Assembly (NCBI GenBank): GCA_002415085.1
Contig: DIBV01000009.1
Coordinates: 1-64,000, forward strand
Source: Arsukibacterium sp. UBA5043
GTDB lineage: Bacteria > Pseudomonadota > Gammaproteobacteria > Enterobacterales > Alteromonadaceae
DNA length: 64,000 nucleotides
Reading direction: 5' to 3'
Part shown: piece after piece, positions 36,411-46,258 of the stretch
Layout of the letters: each line of letters opens with the position of its first letter
Numbering within the stretch: position 1 is the stretch's first letter
Program-made: the position numbers and the translations under genes
The notes under the pieces: model-generated
Databases searched by the model: none
Told to the model about the DNA's origin: nothing
The model's input: only the letters and a program-made list of their open reading frames with translations

Positions 36411-36968
36411 TCAGTCTGCTTGCAGCTGCTGCTGTACCTCAATAAAGGTTTTACTTAACAGTGTGTCGTAAGCCGCCAATAGTTGCTGTTCGCGGTAGGT
36501 GAAGGTTTGCAGTACGCCTGCCAGATTAGCTGAATTAGCGATAATGGCAGAGGTTCCGCCGCTGTAGAGTTCGCTGTATATGATCTGGCCAACACTTTTC
36601 GCTTGCTCCTGATAATTTTCCTGCTGAGCATAAACGCGGGATAACACCAGCACCGACTCGTAAGACATATTGCTAAGCGTCCCAATTTCGGCTGCCGAAC
36701 TCCAGGCGGTGCGATGAACCTGCGCCGGCGAAATAAAACCGCGGCTAAAATCACGAAGACTTAGTTGAGCCGGCGTATCTGCTACCTGAACAATTCTGTC
36801 AACTAAACCGCGATGGTATTCCAGCGCCGTTGCAACCGCTTGTCGGTTTGCGCCAAGCTCCCGCACTATTTCTGTCAACGCAGTATTTGCCTCAGCGGCT
36901 TCAGCACGGTTTTGCCGCCATTCATTGGCCGCCAGCGCTAATACCACGCCCAATACCACAACAAGCAC
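36411..36968 (-). CDS. Membrane-anchored protein, N-terminus probably incomplete
   Basis: The ORF starts at a GTG directly after an in-frame TAA and lacks a convincing ribosome site. The first residues (LVVVLGVVLALAANEWRQNR) are the second half of a transmembrane helix followed by the ANEW segment common in uncharacterised anchored proteins, where extra upstream residues normally precede it. The remaining 165 residues are helical (QLLAAYDTLLSKTFIEVQQQ). I suspect a 5' truncation or an upstream start in another frame. No function assigned. Confidence 0.4.
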   Translation of the reverse strand: MLVVVLGVVLALAANEWRQNRAEAAEANTALTEIVRELGANRQAVATALEYHRGLVDRIVQVADTPAQLSLRDFSRGFISPAQVHRTAWSSAAEIGTLSNMSYESVLVLSRVYAQQENYQEQAKSVGQIIYSELYSGGTSAIIANSANLAGVLQTFTYREQQLLAAYDTLLSKTFIEVQQQLQAD

Positions 36969-37143
36969 TTACCGAAGTGTAAAACGTGCGTTATTATAGG
37001 GTAAATAAGCTGCTTTTAAGCAAAAGTAGTTACCATTAAAATGATAGCTTCACTAGCTTGGCAAATATAAACCCTAGCCGGCTAACAACAGTGGTACTGT
37101 CGGTATGCTTCTTGTCAGACATGGATTGGAACAGGCAAAAATT

Positions 37144-37782
37144 ATGAAAAAACTAATAATAATACTTCCGGTTGTAAGTGCGCTCTGGTTTTTAACTACC
37201 ATTATTTTAGCTGGTGCTTATGAGCCTGATTATCAGCACATGTCGCAATATATCAGTGAGCTTGGTGCTACTGGTGCAGCAAATGGACAATGGGTCAATT
37301 TGGGCGGATTTATACCGGCAAGTGTGTTACTGGTATTCTTTGTGGTTATGGCAATATCTCATTCATCCGGGCAGAAGAAACAGCTCCTTGGGCTGATGGG
37401 AATTGCAGTATATGCTGTAACCCTCGGCATTGCTGCGCTGTACCCATGTGATTCCGGATGTCGGCCACAGAACCCCAGTGTTTCTCAACTTATTCACAAC
37501 TTGTCTGCTATGTCAGGCTATCTAAGCGCGGTAGCGGCAGTTTTTCTTTTAGCGTCATACGTTAAGCAACACGGCAGTAAAATACTCAGTATTGTCGGTT
37601 ATATTTTTGGTGCTGTAGCCTCCATCATGTTCTTTTTGCTTAACCCTGAATTTCCATTGCTAGGGCTAGCGCAAAGAGTATTTGAGTTATCCATATACCT
37701 ATGGATACTTCTGTATTCATTGCATTTAAACGCAGAAATTCGAAACCGCAATAACCGTGGGGACACCTCAAACATAATGTAA
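37144..37782 (+). CDS. DUF998 family integral membrane protein
   Basis: The ATG at 37144 (MKKLIIILPVVSALWFL) gives a natural first transmembrane helix; the longer frame from 37105 is less likely. The 212-residue protein has six predicted helices, with the QYISELGATGAANGQWVNLGGFIPA and YPCDSGCR motifs of DUF998. Function is unknown; some DUF998 proteins resemble rhomboid-like or sensory membrane proteins. Its stop is 92 nt upstream of metY on the same strand. Confidence 0.75.
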   Translation: MKKLIIILPVVSALWFLTTIILAGAYEPDYQHMSQYISELGATGAANGQWVNLGGFIPASVLLVFFVVMAISHSSGQKKQLLGLMGIAVYAVTLGIAALYPCDSGCRPQNPSVSQLIHNLSAMSGYLSAVAAVFLLASYVKQHGSKILSIVGYIFGAVASIMFFLLNPEFPLLGLAQRVFELSIYLWILLYSLHLNAEIRNRNNRGDTSNIM

Positions 37783-37874
37783 GTGCCACCCTTGCTTTAG
37801 ACGTCCAGACATGTAGATTGACATGATTTAAAGGCTATGCTTTGATAAAGCCTATTTCTTTCGGAGGATCTGCA

Positions 37875-39149
37875 ATGAAACGCGAAACCATAGCACTGCA
37901 CCATGGTTACCAGCCTGATAATCAGCACTCGGTGGCGGTGCCTATTCACCAAACCAGTTCGTTTAGCTTTGATAGTGCTCAGCATGCTGCTGATTTGTTT
38001 GACTTAAAAGTAACCGGCAATATCTATTCACGAATTATGAACCCCACTTGTGAAGTACTGGAGCAGCGCATCGCTGCTCTGGAGGGGGGCATTGGCGCTC
38101 TGGCCGTGGCCTCTGGCATGGCAGCTATTACCTATGCCATTCAAACTATTGCAGAAACCGGCGACAATATTATTTCAATTAACGAGCTTTATGGCGGCAC
38201 CTACAATTTATTTGCGCACACGTTTCCTCGTCAGGGTATTGAGGTCCGCTTTGCTGATAAAGATGATTTCAATGCCATCGAGCAGTTAATTGATGAGCGC
38301 ACCAAGGCCGTTTACTGTGAAAGTATTGGCAACCCCTCAGGCAGTATTGTCGATATTGAAAAACTGGCCGCGCTGGCACACCGCCACGGTTTACCACTGA
38401 TTGTTGATAACACAGTTGCAACGCCATTTTTATGGCGGCCTATTGAGCAGGGCGCCGATATCGTGGTCCATTCGGCTACCAAATACATCGGTGGCCATGG
38501 CACCACCATTGGTGGCCTGATCGTTGATTCCGGCAAATTTCCCTGGGCTAAACATGCTAAACGTTTCCCGCTGCTAAACGAGCCGGATGTTTCTTATCAT
38601 GGAGTCAGTTACACCCGGGATGTGGGTGATGCCGCTTTTATTGCCCGCGCCAGGGTAGTGCCCCTTCGTAATATGGGGGCGGCGTTAAGTGCTCAGGCAG
38701 CGTGGAACCTATTGCAAGGCCTGGAAACACTGGCTCTGCGGATTGAACGTATTAACCAGAACACGCTGGCCGTGGCGAACTGGCTTGAGCAGCAACCACA
38801 AGTTGGCTGGGTAAAATATGCCGGTTTATCAAAGCATAAAGACCATGCGTTAGCACAAAAATACATGCAAGGGCAGGCATCGGGTATTCTTAGTTTTGGG
38901 ATTGTCGGTGGTCGTGAAGCCGCGGCCCGATTTTATGATGCGTTGCGGTTGATCCTGCGCCTGGTCAACATTGGTGATGCCAAAAGTTGCTCTGCTATCC
39001 CCGCGGCTACAACCCATCGCCAGCTGAACGAGACAGAATTAGCGGCGGCAGGTGTCTCGGCTGACATGGTACGTTTATCCATTGGTATTGAACATATTGA
39101 TGACTTGCTGGCGGATATCGAGCAAGCGCTGATTGCCGCCTCTGTCTGA
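37875..39149 (+). CDS. metY: O-acetylhomoserine/O-succinylhomoserine sulfhydrylase (PLP-dependent, MetY type)
   Basis: Starting at ATG 37875 after TCGGAGGATC gives a 424-residue Cys/Met-metabolism PLP enzyme. PLP lysine Lys203 is in [15 protein letters not shown], and the substrate-binding YSRIMNPT region (51-58) is present. Length and the long C-terminal domain fit the O-acetylhomoserine aminocarboxypropyltransferase group, which makes homocysteine from O-acetylhomoserine and sulfide. A perfect 13-bp inverted repeat follows the gene. Confidence 0.85.
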   Translation: MKRETIALHHGYQPDNQHSVAVPIHQTSSFSFDSAQHAADLFDLKVTGNIYSRIMNPTCEVLEQRIAALEGGIGALAVASGMAAITYAIQTIAETGDNIISINELYGGTYNLFAHTFPRQGIEVRFADKDDFNAIEQLIDERTKAVYCESIGNPSGSIVDIEKLAALAHRHGLPLIVDNTVATPFLWRPIEQGADIVVHSATKYIGGHGTTIGGLIVDSGKFPWAKHAKRFPLLNEPDVSYHGVSYTRDVGDAAFIARARVVPLRNMGAALSAQAAWNLLQGLETLALRIERINQNTLAVANWLEQQPQVGWVKYAGLSKHKDHALAQKYMQGQASGILSFGIVGGREAAARFYDALRLILRLVNIGDAKSCSAIPAATTHRQLNETELAAAGVSADMVRLSIGIEHIDDLLADIEQALIAASV

Positions 39150-39219
39150 CGGCGTCAGTTTTCAGCGATGCTTTACGCCATGCGCTGATTTTCAACTTAC
39201 TTTGCATAAGAGACGCATT

Positions 39220-39257
39220 TAGCAATGTCTTGTTTTTTCCTAAGCAAGACATTGCTA
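39220..39257. promoter_or_regulatory. Perfect 13-bp inverted repeat between metY and cupin gene
   Basis: TAGCAATGTCTTG (39220-39232) pairs without mismatch to CAAGACATTGCTA (39245-39257) around a 12-nt loop beginning TTTTTT. It may be an operator dyad controlling the cupin gene or a hairpin ending metY mRNA. No T-run follows the second arm, which argues against a classical terminator. Confidence 0.45.
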
Positions 39258-39292
39258 TTACAGGGGAGTTATCTGTATCAGGAGATCTCAGG

Positions 39293-39661
39293 ATGAAGCA
39301 TACACAAATAAATTTTGCAGAGAAATTGGCTCTTTTTTCGGAGTTGTGGACACCAAAAGTTATCGCGCAGATGAACGACTATCAATTTAAGCTGGTGAAA
39401 CTAAAAGGTGATTTCGTCTGGCATGATCATAAAGACACGGATGAAACCTTTATTGTACTGAAAGGAAGCCTGCGCATTGATTTTAGAGATGGTTTTGTCA
39501 ATATTGGTGCAGGCGAAATGTACGTCGTTCCCAAAGGCGTCGAGCACAAGCCCTATGCAGAACAACAAGCAGAAGTCCTTCTGATCGAGCCCAGGGGTGT
39601 CATAAATACAGGGGACGGTGACGTCAGTGAACACACAGCTAGCAATGACATCTGGATTTGA
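39293..39661 (+). CDS. Cupin-domain protein
   Basis: From ATG 39293, with GGAG about 9 nt upstream, the 122-residue protein is a single small cupin: [16 protein letters not shown] gives histidines and glutamate of motif 1 (about 41-56), and [12 protein letters not shown] gives motif 2. Small cupins bind metal or small ligands; the specific reaction is unknown. It could be controlled by the inverted repeat directly upstream. Confidence 0.75.
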   Translation: MKHTQINFAEKLALFSELWTPKVIAQMNDYQFKLVKLKGDFVWHDHKDTDETFIVLKGSLRIDFRDGFVNIGAGEMYVVPKGVEHKPYAEQQAEVLLIEPRGVINTGDGDVSEHTASNDIWI

Positions 39662-39856
39662 TCAGCCAACTATAAAGTATTCAGGGGAAGCTCAACATTA
39701 TTCGTGCCTGAACGTCCAGGCAAACTTTGATTAATGCCAGACGCCGGCTGAGCTAATGCAAGAAAGGGTGTCAACAATGCTAAGATCGACGACAAATGGG
39801 TTGTGTTCAATTGCAATACCGCAGTAGCTGACAAAAATACAGAAACAGGAGGGGTT

Positions 39857-40495
39857 GTGGACCCGGAGTTTTGGCAACAAAAGTGGCAAAAAAGAGAAAT
39901 TGCGTTTCATCAGGCTGCGGCTAACCCTCTGCTGGTAAGCTGGTTCAGTCAGTTACCCATCGCGCCTGGCGAGCGGGTGTTGCTGCCCCTTTGCGGCAAG
40001 AGTCTCGATATCCACTGGCTATTAGCGCAGGGGTATCAAGTTGTCGGCGCCGAGTTAAGTGAAATGGCAGTACAAGAGCTATTTGCTGAGTTGGGACTAA
40101 CGCCGATTGTCAGCAATGTCGGCAAGTTGCAGCATTATCATGCTGCTGAGCTTGAGGTGTTTGTCGGCGATATGTTTCAGCTATCACAAGCTACCTTAGG
40201 CCCGGTTGCTGCAATATACGACCGCGCTGCGCTGGTGGCGCTGCCGGCTGAGATGCGTCAACGCTATGCAAAGCATCTGGTCGAAATAAGCCAGAGCGCG
40301 CCGCAACTGGTCATTTGCTTTGAATATGATCAGGCGCTACTGGCCGGGCCGCCGTTCTCGGTTAATGGCGAAGAAATGGATAATCTCTATAGCCATGCCT
40401 ATCATCTTAACCGCCTGGCAGAACTCGAGGTGCCGGGTGGCTTAAAGAAAAAGTGCCAGGCTACCGAGCTTGCCTGGCTTTTAAGCCAACGATAA
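39857..40495 (+). CDS. tpm: Thiopurine S-methyltransferase
   Basis: The GTG at 39857 follows AGGAGG closely and makes the protein start MDPEFWQQKWQKREIAFH, the family's standard beginning. SAM-binding residues appear in VLLPLCGKSLDIHWLLAQG, and AIYDRAALVALPAEMRQRY is a hallmark of bacterial TPMT. The enzyme methylates thiol groups of thiopurines; in bacteria it detoxifies selenite and tellurite too. The longer frame (39803) lacks a ribosome site. Confidence 0.9.
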   Translation: MDPEFWQQKWQKREIAFHQAAANPLLVSWFSQLPIAPGERVLLPLCGKSLDIHWLLAQGYQVVGAELSEMAVQELFAELGLTPIVSNVGKLQHYHAAELEVFVGDMFQLSQATLGPVAAIYDRAALVALPAEMRQRYAKHLVEISQSAPQLVICFEYDQALLAGPPFSVNGEEMDNLYSHAYHLNRLAELEVPGGLKKKCQATELAWLLSQR

Positions 40496-40648
40496 GGTTT
40501 TCGGCAACTAATCACAGGCAAAAGCTGGCAGTTTATCTAAGCTGGCCCGGTGTAGCCACAGGCATCAGGCTTAGCTTAACCAGAGTAACCACCTCACCTG
40601 CCGTTACCAAACCATCGACTTGAACGGCCGGAAAAGGCTGCAGCATGC

Positions 40649-41956
40649 TCAGGGCAGGCCCATGCAGTTAGCATAGAAACTAACGCTGGCTGGCCAATCT
40701 GAGAACACGCCGATTACCCCGACGTCTTGTGCCATTACGTGTAGCACTTCCAGCATATCGCCGTCATTGTTAATAACCGGATTGACAGTTTGATAATACC
40801 AGCCGCCGCCATTGGCTAACGGGCCAGATCGCTCAAAAGACCAGGCAATAATATCCAGCCCGGCATTTCTGGCATTGCGGGCATAAGCCGATGGCACTAT
40901 ATTGCCATTTGCATCCAGTTCCAGCAGGGCCCACATTGGTGGAGCAACAATTGTAAAACCTTCTGCTGCATAACCTTGCAGCTCTGATGCTGACGGCAGA
41001 TCAAAAGGCGTATTGGCGTCATCCAGATAAACTGCCTGGCGAGCGAAAGCCGGCTCATTGGCCAGCCAGTAACGAATGTCTGCAATATCAAACGACTGCG
41101 GCCAGACATCTTTGGCTTTGATGCCGGCAGCACGATATTCATCAATAAGCTGCTGGGCATAGTCAGCCTGACTGTACGTGCCCTGATAAGGCATTGGCAC
41201 CTCGGCTGCTTTTAACTCCGGGGTAAATTTTACGCCCAGCTGTTTAAATAACGCTATGCTTTCGGCGTGCGTCAGCAGGGTGCCTGTGGTGGCATAAAGA
41301 TCAGTGCGCCAGGCTGGCGTGCCCTGCATATATTCGGCAACTGTGGTGGCCTCTGGATTAAAGGCATCCATTTTGCCCTTTAGCATTTTAAATTCTGCTA
41401 GCGTTAAGTCGCTGGTACAGCATCTGGCTCTTGCTGGTGTGCCAGTGGCAGGGTCTGCCGGGGTAAACGGTTCGCTGCATTTTGCTGCCAGCTCGGGTAT
41501 TGCCAGAATATTCGTCGTGGTGTGCAAGTCGCATTGTGAATGGCGGCACACCAGCTCTTTATCCTGGGTAAAGGTGACATCACATTCCATGATACCGGCG
41601 CCCATGCTGGCAGCGGCTTCATAAGATTCCCGGGTATGCTCCGGAAATTGTAATGGTGCGCCGCGATGGCCAATTGAAAACTGGGTTTTTTTTAACTTGC
41701 GGCCGGTATTGCAGCTTTGTAAGCGCTGCTTCAGCGGGCTGGCATCCATATTATCAACCAGGTAAGCGGGGCGCGGCCCGAGCTGCACAGCATACTTGTC
41801 GGGTACTTTAAGATAAGGACGACTGATATTTTTCTGACTATCGGTTTGGCGGAGGGCGTTGTCAGCAGCATTGCCGAAGGCCAAAACCGGGCTAAGCAAC
41901 ATGGCCAGATGCAGGCTGGATATGCCAAGACCGCGCAAGATCTTTAAGTTAAGCAT
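40649..41956 (-). CDS. Glycerophosphodiester phosphodiesterase, secreted
   Basis: The ATG at 41956, behind AAGGAAA, gives a signal-type N-terminus (about 10-30). The 435-residue protein has the catalytic GDPD residues His97 (IGHRGAP), Glu124/Asp126 (MECDVTFT) and His139 (CRHSQCDL). It cleaves glycerophosphodiesters to glycerol-3-phosphate and an alcohol in the periplasm. It is larger than E. coli GlpQ, with an extra cysteine-containing insertion (CSEPF and CCTSDL) between the catalytic strands. Confidence 0.8.
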   Translation of the reverse strand: MLNLKILRGLGISSLHLAMLLSPVLAFGNAADNALRQTDSQKNISRPYLKVPDKYAVQLGPRPAYLVDNMDASPLKQRLQSCNTGRKLKKTQFSIGHRGAPLQFPEHTRESYEAAASMGAGIMECDVTFTQDKELVCRHSQCDLHTTTNILAIPELAAKCSEPFTPADPATGTPARARCCTSDLTLAEFKMLKGKMDAFNPEATTVAEYMQGTPAWRTDLYATTGTLLTHAESIALFKQLGVKFTPELKAAEVPMPYQGTYSQADYAQQLIDEYRAAGIKAKDVWPQSFDIADIRYWLANEPAFARQAVYLDDANTPFDLPSASELQGYAAEGFTIVAPPMWALLELDANGNIVPSAYARNARNAGLDIIAWSFERSGPLANGGGWYYQTVNPVINNDGDMLEVLHVMAQDVGVIGVFSDWPASVSFYANCMGLP

Positions 41957-42236
41957 AAAATTTTCCTTGGTAGTTAGTTTAACAATAGCAGCATTAAAGA
42001 GCGCATTTAACAGCCGATTCACTGCACGGCAGTGTTACCCTAGCGAATTAATGTGAATTAAAAGCGCAACTTTAATGACGATAATGTGATCTTCAGATCT
42101 GTGCCGGCAGGTATGGATCTTTGTTTTTACAGTTCAGTATGCGGTAGGCTTAAACCCTGTATGCTTGAACATTGCGAATGGCGGCACCGAGCAACTGCTG
42201 CTCTTCTGATATCTGACATCGGGTGGTAAAGAGTGA

Positions 42237-42926
42237 ATGACCCAGAGTGAACGCGGTTTTGGAGGCTGGACATGGTTTGTGCTGTGGCGCACCGTGCTGG
42301 GGATGCTGCTGTTGTTACTGATCCTGCTGCTGACGCTGCGGTTTGTAGCGCCGCCCACCTCCTCTTTTATGCTGCAAAGCCCTTATCCGGTGCGCCAGCA
42401 GTGGGTAAGGATTGATTCGCTGCCGGCACATGTCGCGCTGGCGATGGTGGCCTCTGAAGATCAGCGTTTTCCGGCGCATTTTGGGGTCGATTTTAGTGCT
42501 ATCAGTGATGCCCTGGCGCAGTCAGAACAGCGCGGCGGTTTGCGTGGTGCCAGCACCATCAGCCAGCAAACGGCAAAAAATCTGCTGTTGTGGCCCGGCC
42601 GCAGCCTGGTTCGCAAAGGCCTGGAAGCCGGATTGGCGCTGAGTCTGGAAGTGATTTGGGGTAAAAAGCGGATCCTGGAAGTGTATTTAAATATCGCAGA
42701 GTTTGGCAAAGGTATTTATGGCGTGGAAGCGGCGAGCCAGTACTACTTTAATAAACCGGCCAGCAAGCTAACCAGAAATGAAGCGGCACGGCTGGCCGTG
42801 CTGCTGCCGGGGCCGCGCAGCCGTGATGCCCGTCAGTTAACCCCGTATCTGCAGCAGCGGGTAGCCTGGGTTGAACGGCAAATGCAACAACTTGGCGCCG
42901 GTTATCTGGGGCCCATCCTAAAATAA
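42237..42926 (+). CDS. mtgA: Monofunctional peptidoglycan transglycosylase
   Basis: One transmembrane helix (about 15-36) anchors a GT51 glycosyltransferase domain: catalytic Glu74 in VASEDQRF, then GASTISQQTAKNLLLWPGRS and EVYLNIAEFGKGIYGVEAAS. No transpeptidase domain follows, so the enzyme polymerises lipid II into glycan strands only. The 229-residue length is right for MtgA. Confidence 0.95.
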   Translation: MTQSERGFGGWTWFVLWRTVLGMLLLLLILLLTLRFVAPPTSSFMLQSPYPVRQQWVRIDSLPAHVALAMVASEDQRFPAHFGVDFSAISDALAQSEQRGGLRGASTISQQTAKNLLLWPGRSLVRKGLEAGLALSLEVIWGKKRILEVYLNIAEFGKGIYGVEAASQYYFNKPASKLTRNEAARLAVLLPGPRSRDARQLTPYLQQRVAWVERQMQQLGAGYLGPILK

Positions 42927-42942
42927 TAGGATCAAGCAGATA

Positions 42943-42962
42943 CGGCCTGGATAAACAGGCCG
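42943..42962. terminator. Hairpin between mtgA and MFS gene stops
   Basis: CGGCCTG (42943-42949) pairs perfectly with CAGGCCG (42956-42962) around six bases. It sits between two convergent genes and could stop transcription from both sides. No clear T-run follows. Confidence 0.45.
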
Positions 42963-42995
42963 CAAGACAAAGCTTAAGTTTTCGCTTAAACAAGT

Positions 42996-44183
42996 TCAGG
43001 CTGTTTGCACAACATCAGTTAATGCGGCGCGTTTATCCAGCGCTCCCGACCAACGGGTCAGCAGCAGTGCCAGCACCACAATTACCGCACCAATCCACGC
43101 GGTGTCGGTCAGACTCATGTTATCTACCACGACGCCACCGATTACAGCACCTATCGCAATGCCGACGTTAAAAGCGGCGATATTCAGGCCTGAGGCGACA
43201 TCTACGGCATCGGGCGTATATTTTTCTGCCAGTTGCACAACATACACCTGCAGGCCAGGCACATTGCCAAAAGCAAAGGCGCCCCATATCAGCACGGTAA
43301 GTACCGCAGTAATAGCGTTACCAGCGCTAAAGCTAAATACAAACAGTACCAGTGCCAGCGCGGCAAAGATAATTTGTAGGGCTTTTACCGGACCGAGTTT
43401 GTCGGCCAGCTTACCACCCCAGATATTGCCTGCGGCCACAGATACGCCGTACACCAGCATAATAAGCCCGATAGCGCCAGAGGCAAAGCCGCTTACCTGC
43501 TCCAGAATAGGTGCCAGATAAGTAAAGGCGACAAAGGTACCGCCATAGCCCACCGCTGTCATGGCGTATACCAACAGTAAGCGGGGTTGGGTCAGTACTT
43601 TAAGTTGTTTGCTTAGCCTGGCCGGAGCGGCTTGTTTAAGTTTGGCCGGTAACAACAGGGCACTACCAATCAAAGCAAGCAGCCCCAGTATGGCGACAAC
43701 TAAAAAGGTCGCCCGCCAGCCAAAGAGCTGGCCAATCCAGGTGCCCAGTGGCACACCGGTAACCAATGCGACGGTTAAACCGCTGAACATCAATGCGATA
43801 GCGCTGGCTTCTTTATCTTTACTGACCAGGCTGGTGGCAATAGTTGAACCAACCGAGAAAAATACGCCGTGGGCTAAGCCGGTAATGATGCGGGCAATAA
43901 TCAGCGATTCATACCCTGGTGCCAGCCAGGCCAGCAGGTTACCGCCAATAAACAACGCCATTAAACTCAGCAGCAAGGCTTTGCGCGGCCAGCGGCCGGT
44001 AAGTGCCGTCAGTACCGGCGCACCTATGGCAACCCCCAGCGCATATAAGCTGACCAACAAGCCGGCCGAAGGTAAAGACACGCCCAGATCCTGAGCGATA
44101 GTGGGTACCAGGCCGACAATAACAAATTCGGTGGTACCAATGGCAAAAGCGCTTAATGTCAGCGCCCACAGTGCAAGTGGCAT
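42996..44183 (-). CDS. MFS exporter of the AraJ/arabinose-efflux type
   Basis: Twelve hydrophobic helices span the 395 residues, with the start LALWALTLSAFAIGTTEFV and the GLLVSLYALGVAIGAPVLTALTGRWPRK loop typical of DHA1 drug or sugar exporters (AraJ/PbuE/NepI branch). It faces the divergent LysR gene, 91 nt away, which is likely its regulator. Substrate unknown. Confidence 0.85.
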   Translation of the reverse strand: MPLALWALTLSAFAIGTTEFVIVGLVPTIAQDLGVSLPSAGLLVSLYALGVAIGAPVLTALTGRWPRKALLLSLMALFIGGNLLAWLAPGYESLIIARIITGLAHGVFFSVGSTIATSLVSKDKEASAIALMFSGLTVALVTGVPLGTWIGQLFGWRATFLVVAILGLLALIGSALLLPAKLKQAAPARLSKQLKVLTQPRLLLVYAMTAVGYGGTFVAFTYLAPILEQVSGFASGAIGLIMLVYGVSVAAGNIWGGKLADKLGPVKALQIIFAALALVLFVFSFSAGNAITAVLTVLIWGAFAFGNVPGLQVYVVQLAEKYTPDAVDVASGLNIAAFNVGIAIGAVIGGVVVDNMSLTDTAWIGAVIVVLALLLTRWSGALDKRAALTDVVQTA

Positions 44184-44234
44184 AAGTTTAACTCCGTGAT
44201 ATTGATTTGCACTGAATTATGCCGCCTGCTACTG

Positions 44235-44259
44235 TTGTGAAAAATGCTATAAATCACAA
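44235..44259. promoter_or_regulatory. LysR-type dyad between MFS exporter and LysR gene
   Basis: TTGTGA (44235-44240) and TCACAA (44254-44259) form a 6-bp inverted repeat with 13 bases between them, 15 nt before the LysR ATG and 51 nt from the exporter ATG. LysR proteins usually bind such T-Nx-A dyads in shared divergent promoters. Confidence 0.5.
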
Positions 44260-44274
44260 TTAACTTTATCAATT

Positions 44275-45174
44275 ATGACAATAATATCAAAAACAGAAGA
44301 GCTGGAGATTCTGCTGGCGGTGGCCGACAGCGGTGGTTTCTCGGCAGCAGCAACAGCACTGAATATCCAGGTGGCTAAAGCATCGCGGGCTATTCAACGT
44401 CTGGAAACTGAGCTGCAGTGCAATTTATTTAACCGTACGACCCGGCGGGTAACGCTGACAGACGAAGGCGCCTTATTTGTGCAGCGTATCCGTTCCGGGC
44501 TGGACAGTATCAGCAGTGCAGAAGAGCAGTTGCGGCTGGCCAGAGGCATGCCATCCGGTCGTTTACGTATCGACGCTGCCACGCCTTTTATTTTGAATCA
44601 GTTGGTGCCGCTGATGGCAGAATTCAGTCAGGACTATCCGCTGATTGTCCCCGAGTTGATTGGCAGCGAGAATATAATCGATTTAATTGAAAAAAGAACC
44701 GATGTTGCTATCCGCATTGGCCGGCTGAGCGATTCTAATCTGCATGCAAAACTGCTGGGGCGCAGCACGCTGCGTATGGTCGCAAGCTCAGCCTACCTGG
44801 CGCGCAGCGGCATACCAAACAATGTGGCCGATCTTAGCAAGCAGCGCTGGCTGGCATTTACGCCACCTACCACACTGAACAGCTGGGCCCTTGTCGGCGG
44901 TGAAGTATTTAGTATTCCTGCAGGGACTGCGATGTATTCCAGCAGCGGCGAAGTATTAAAGCAGTTATGCCTGGCCGGCAACGGTATAGCGCTGTTGTCT
45001 GATTTTATGATCCACAATGAACTGCAAAGCGGCAGCCTGGTTGAAGTATTGCCGGGTAGTGTATTGTCGCCCAACGACAGAGAGCTGGTGCAGGCAGTGT
45101 ATTATCGCAACACCACCCTATCGAGCCGGATTTCCGCTTTTACCGGCTTTTTGCAGCAGCGGCTGACCTTGTAA
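44275..45174 (+). CDS. LysR-family transcriptional regulator
   Basis: The N-terminal helix-turn-helix is clear (VADSGGFSAAATALNIQVAKASRAIQRLE, residues 15-44), followed by the substrate-binding fold of about 200 residues. The protein is divergent from the MFS exporter and shares a 91-nt intergenic region with an inverted repeat. It most likely activates or represses the exporter in response to an unknown effector. Length 299 aa is normal. Confidence 0.9.
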   Translation: MTIISKTEELEILLAVADSGGFSAAATALNIQVAKASRAIQRLETELQCNLFNRTTRRVTLTDEGALFVQRIRSGLDSISSAEEQLRLARGMPSGRLRIDAATPFILNQLVPLMAEFSQDYPLIVPELIGSENIIDLIEKRTDVAIRIGRLSDSNLHAKLLGRSTLRMVASSAYLARSGIPNNVADLSKQRWLAFTPPTTLNSWALVGGEVFSIPAGTAMYSSSGEVLKQLCLAGNGIALLSDFMIHNELQSGSLVEVLPGSVLSPNDRELVQAVYYRNTTLSSRISAFTGFLQQRLTL

Positions 45175-45421
45175 GCGGCTTATTTCAGCTGACACCGCGC
45201 CAGCAACAAGGTAGTCGTTTCGTCAATAATATACGCCTGTTACGCCGGGGTTTGCTTTTGAGGCCAAACAAAATTGTCATGTTGAGCGGTCATAATTTTC
45301 AGGGGCAGATCCCCGTGTTAATAACCTTAACTTAGAGGTTGTTCCAGCCTCCAGTGTGTCTTTCTGCTTGTCGCACCATTATTACTTACTATACTTTTTG
45401 ATTTAAACGTAAGGATGCAAA

Positions 45422-46258
45422 ATGGTGATTAAAATGTTAAAAATATTGCTATTGATATGCTGTTGCCATTTATCTGCAGCAACTAAACCTGAACTGTTAC
45501 TGGCTGAAGTTTATCAGGAAAATATCGATGTGCAGCAGTACTGGGTCAGCGAAAAGCTGGATGGGGTGCGGGCCTTCTGGGATGGCGAACAGCTGATTAG
45601 TCGTGGCGGTAATGTTATTGCGGCGCCAGCCTGGTTTGTCGCCGGTTTCCCTAAGCAAAAATTAGACGGTGAATTATGGCTGGGCCGCAATAAGTTTGCT
45701 GATACCTTAAGTATTGTCAGTAAAACTAAGCCGGTGGATAGCGAATGGCAGCAAATCCGTTATTACATTTTTGAGCTGCCGCAAGCTGACGGCAGTTTCA
45801 CTGAGCGTATCCGCGCGATGCACAGCCTGGTGCAGCAGCAATACAGCAGCCCTTATTTGCAGGTGGTGCCGCAGTTTCGGATTGCTGATAACGCGCAATT
45901 GCGGGCTAAACTGACAGAGCTGGAAAACGCCGGTGCGGAAGGGTTAATGCTGCATCATCAGGATGCCTTATACAAAACCGGTAGAAGTAGCGATTTGTTG
46001 AAGCTGAAGACCTATCAGGATACTGAAGCAGAAGTTATTGGCTACCGGCCAGGCAAGGGCAAATACCGGGGTATGGCGGGCGCGCTAATTGTTAAAACGC
46101 CGGAGGGTAAAACCTTTGCCATTGGCAGCGGCCTAACCGACGCTATGCGCCAGACCCCGCCAGAAATTGGTACTGTGGTAACGTACCGCTATAACGGTCT
46201 GACTAAAAACGGCTTGCCGCGTTTTGCCCGGTTTTTGCGGGTGCAGCAGGCATTTTAA
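45422..46258 (+). CDS. Secreted ATP-dependent DNA ligase (LigE type)
   Basis: A signal helix (LKILLLICCCHLSAA) precedes a minimal ATP-dependent DNA ligase: the nucleotide-accepting lysine Lys45 in SEKLDGVRAFWDG, then LDGELWLG, IFELP, GAEGLMLHH and LLKLKTY motifs, and an OB-fold C-terminus. The 278-residue protein fits the Lig E group, thought to work in the periplasm on incoming DNA. A good AAGGA site stands 6 nt before ATG 45422. The stop is adjacent to the convergent cyclase gene. Confidence 0.9.
   Translation: MVIKMLKILLLICCCHLSAATKPELLLAEVYQENIDVQQYWVSEKLDGVRAFWDGEQLISRGGNVIAAPAWFVAGFPKQKLDGELWLGRNKFADTLSIVSKTKPVDSEWQQIRYYIFELPQADGSFTERIRAMHSLVQQQYSSPYLQVVPQFRIADNAQLRAKLTELENAGAEGLMLHHQDALYKTGRSSDLLKLKTYQDTEAEVIGYRPGKGKYRGMAGALIVKTPEGKTFAIGSGLTDAMRQTPPEIGTVVTYRYNGLTKNGLPRFARFLRVQQAF

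Noticed and set aside
40536-40649. Minus-strand 37-codon frame (MLQPFPAVQVDGLV...) past the glycerophosphodiesterase stop
   Set aside because: It overlaps the 3' end of a real gene, has no ribosome site, and no recognisable homologue; read as chance or a remnant too short to support.
43102-44094. Long plus-strand open frames opposite the MFS exporter
   Set aside because: They are antisense shadows of the transporter's helix-rich coding sequence, with low-complexity Ser/Thr/Pro composition and no ribosome site.
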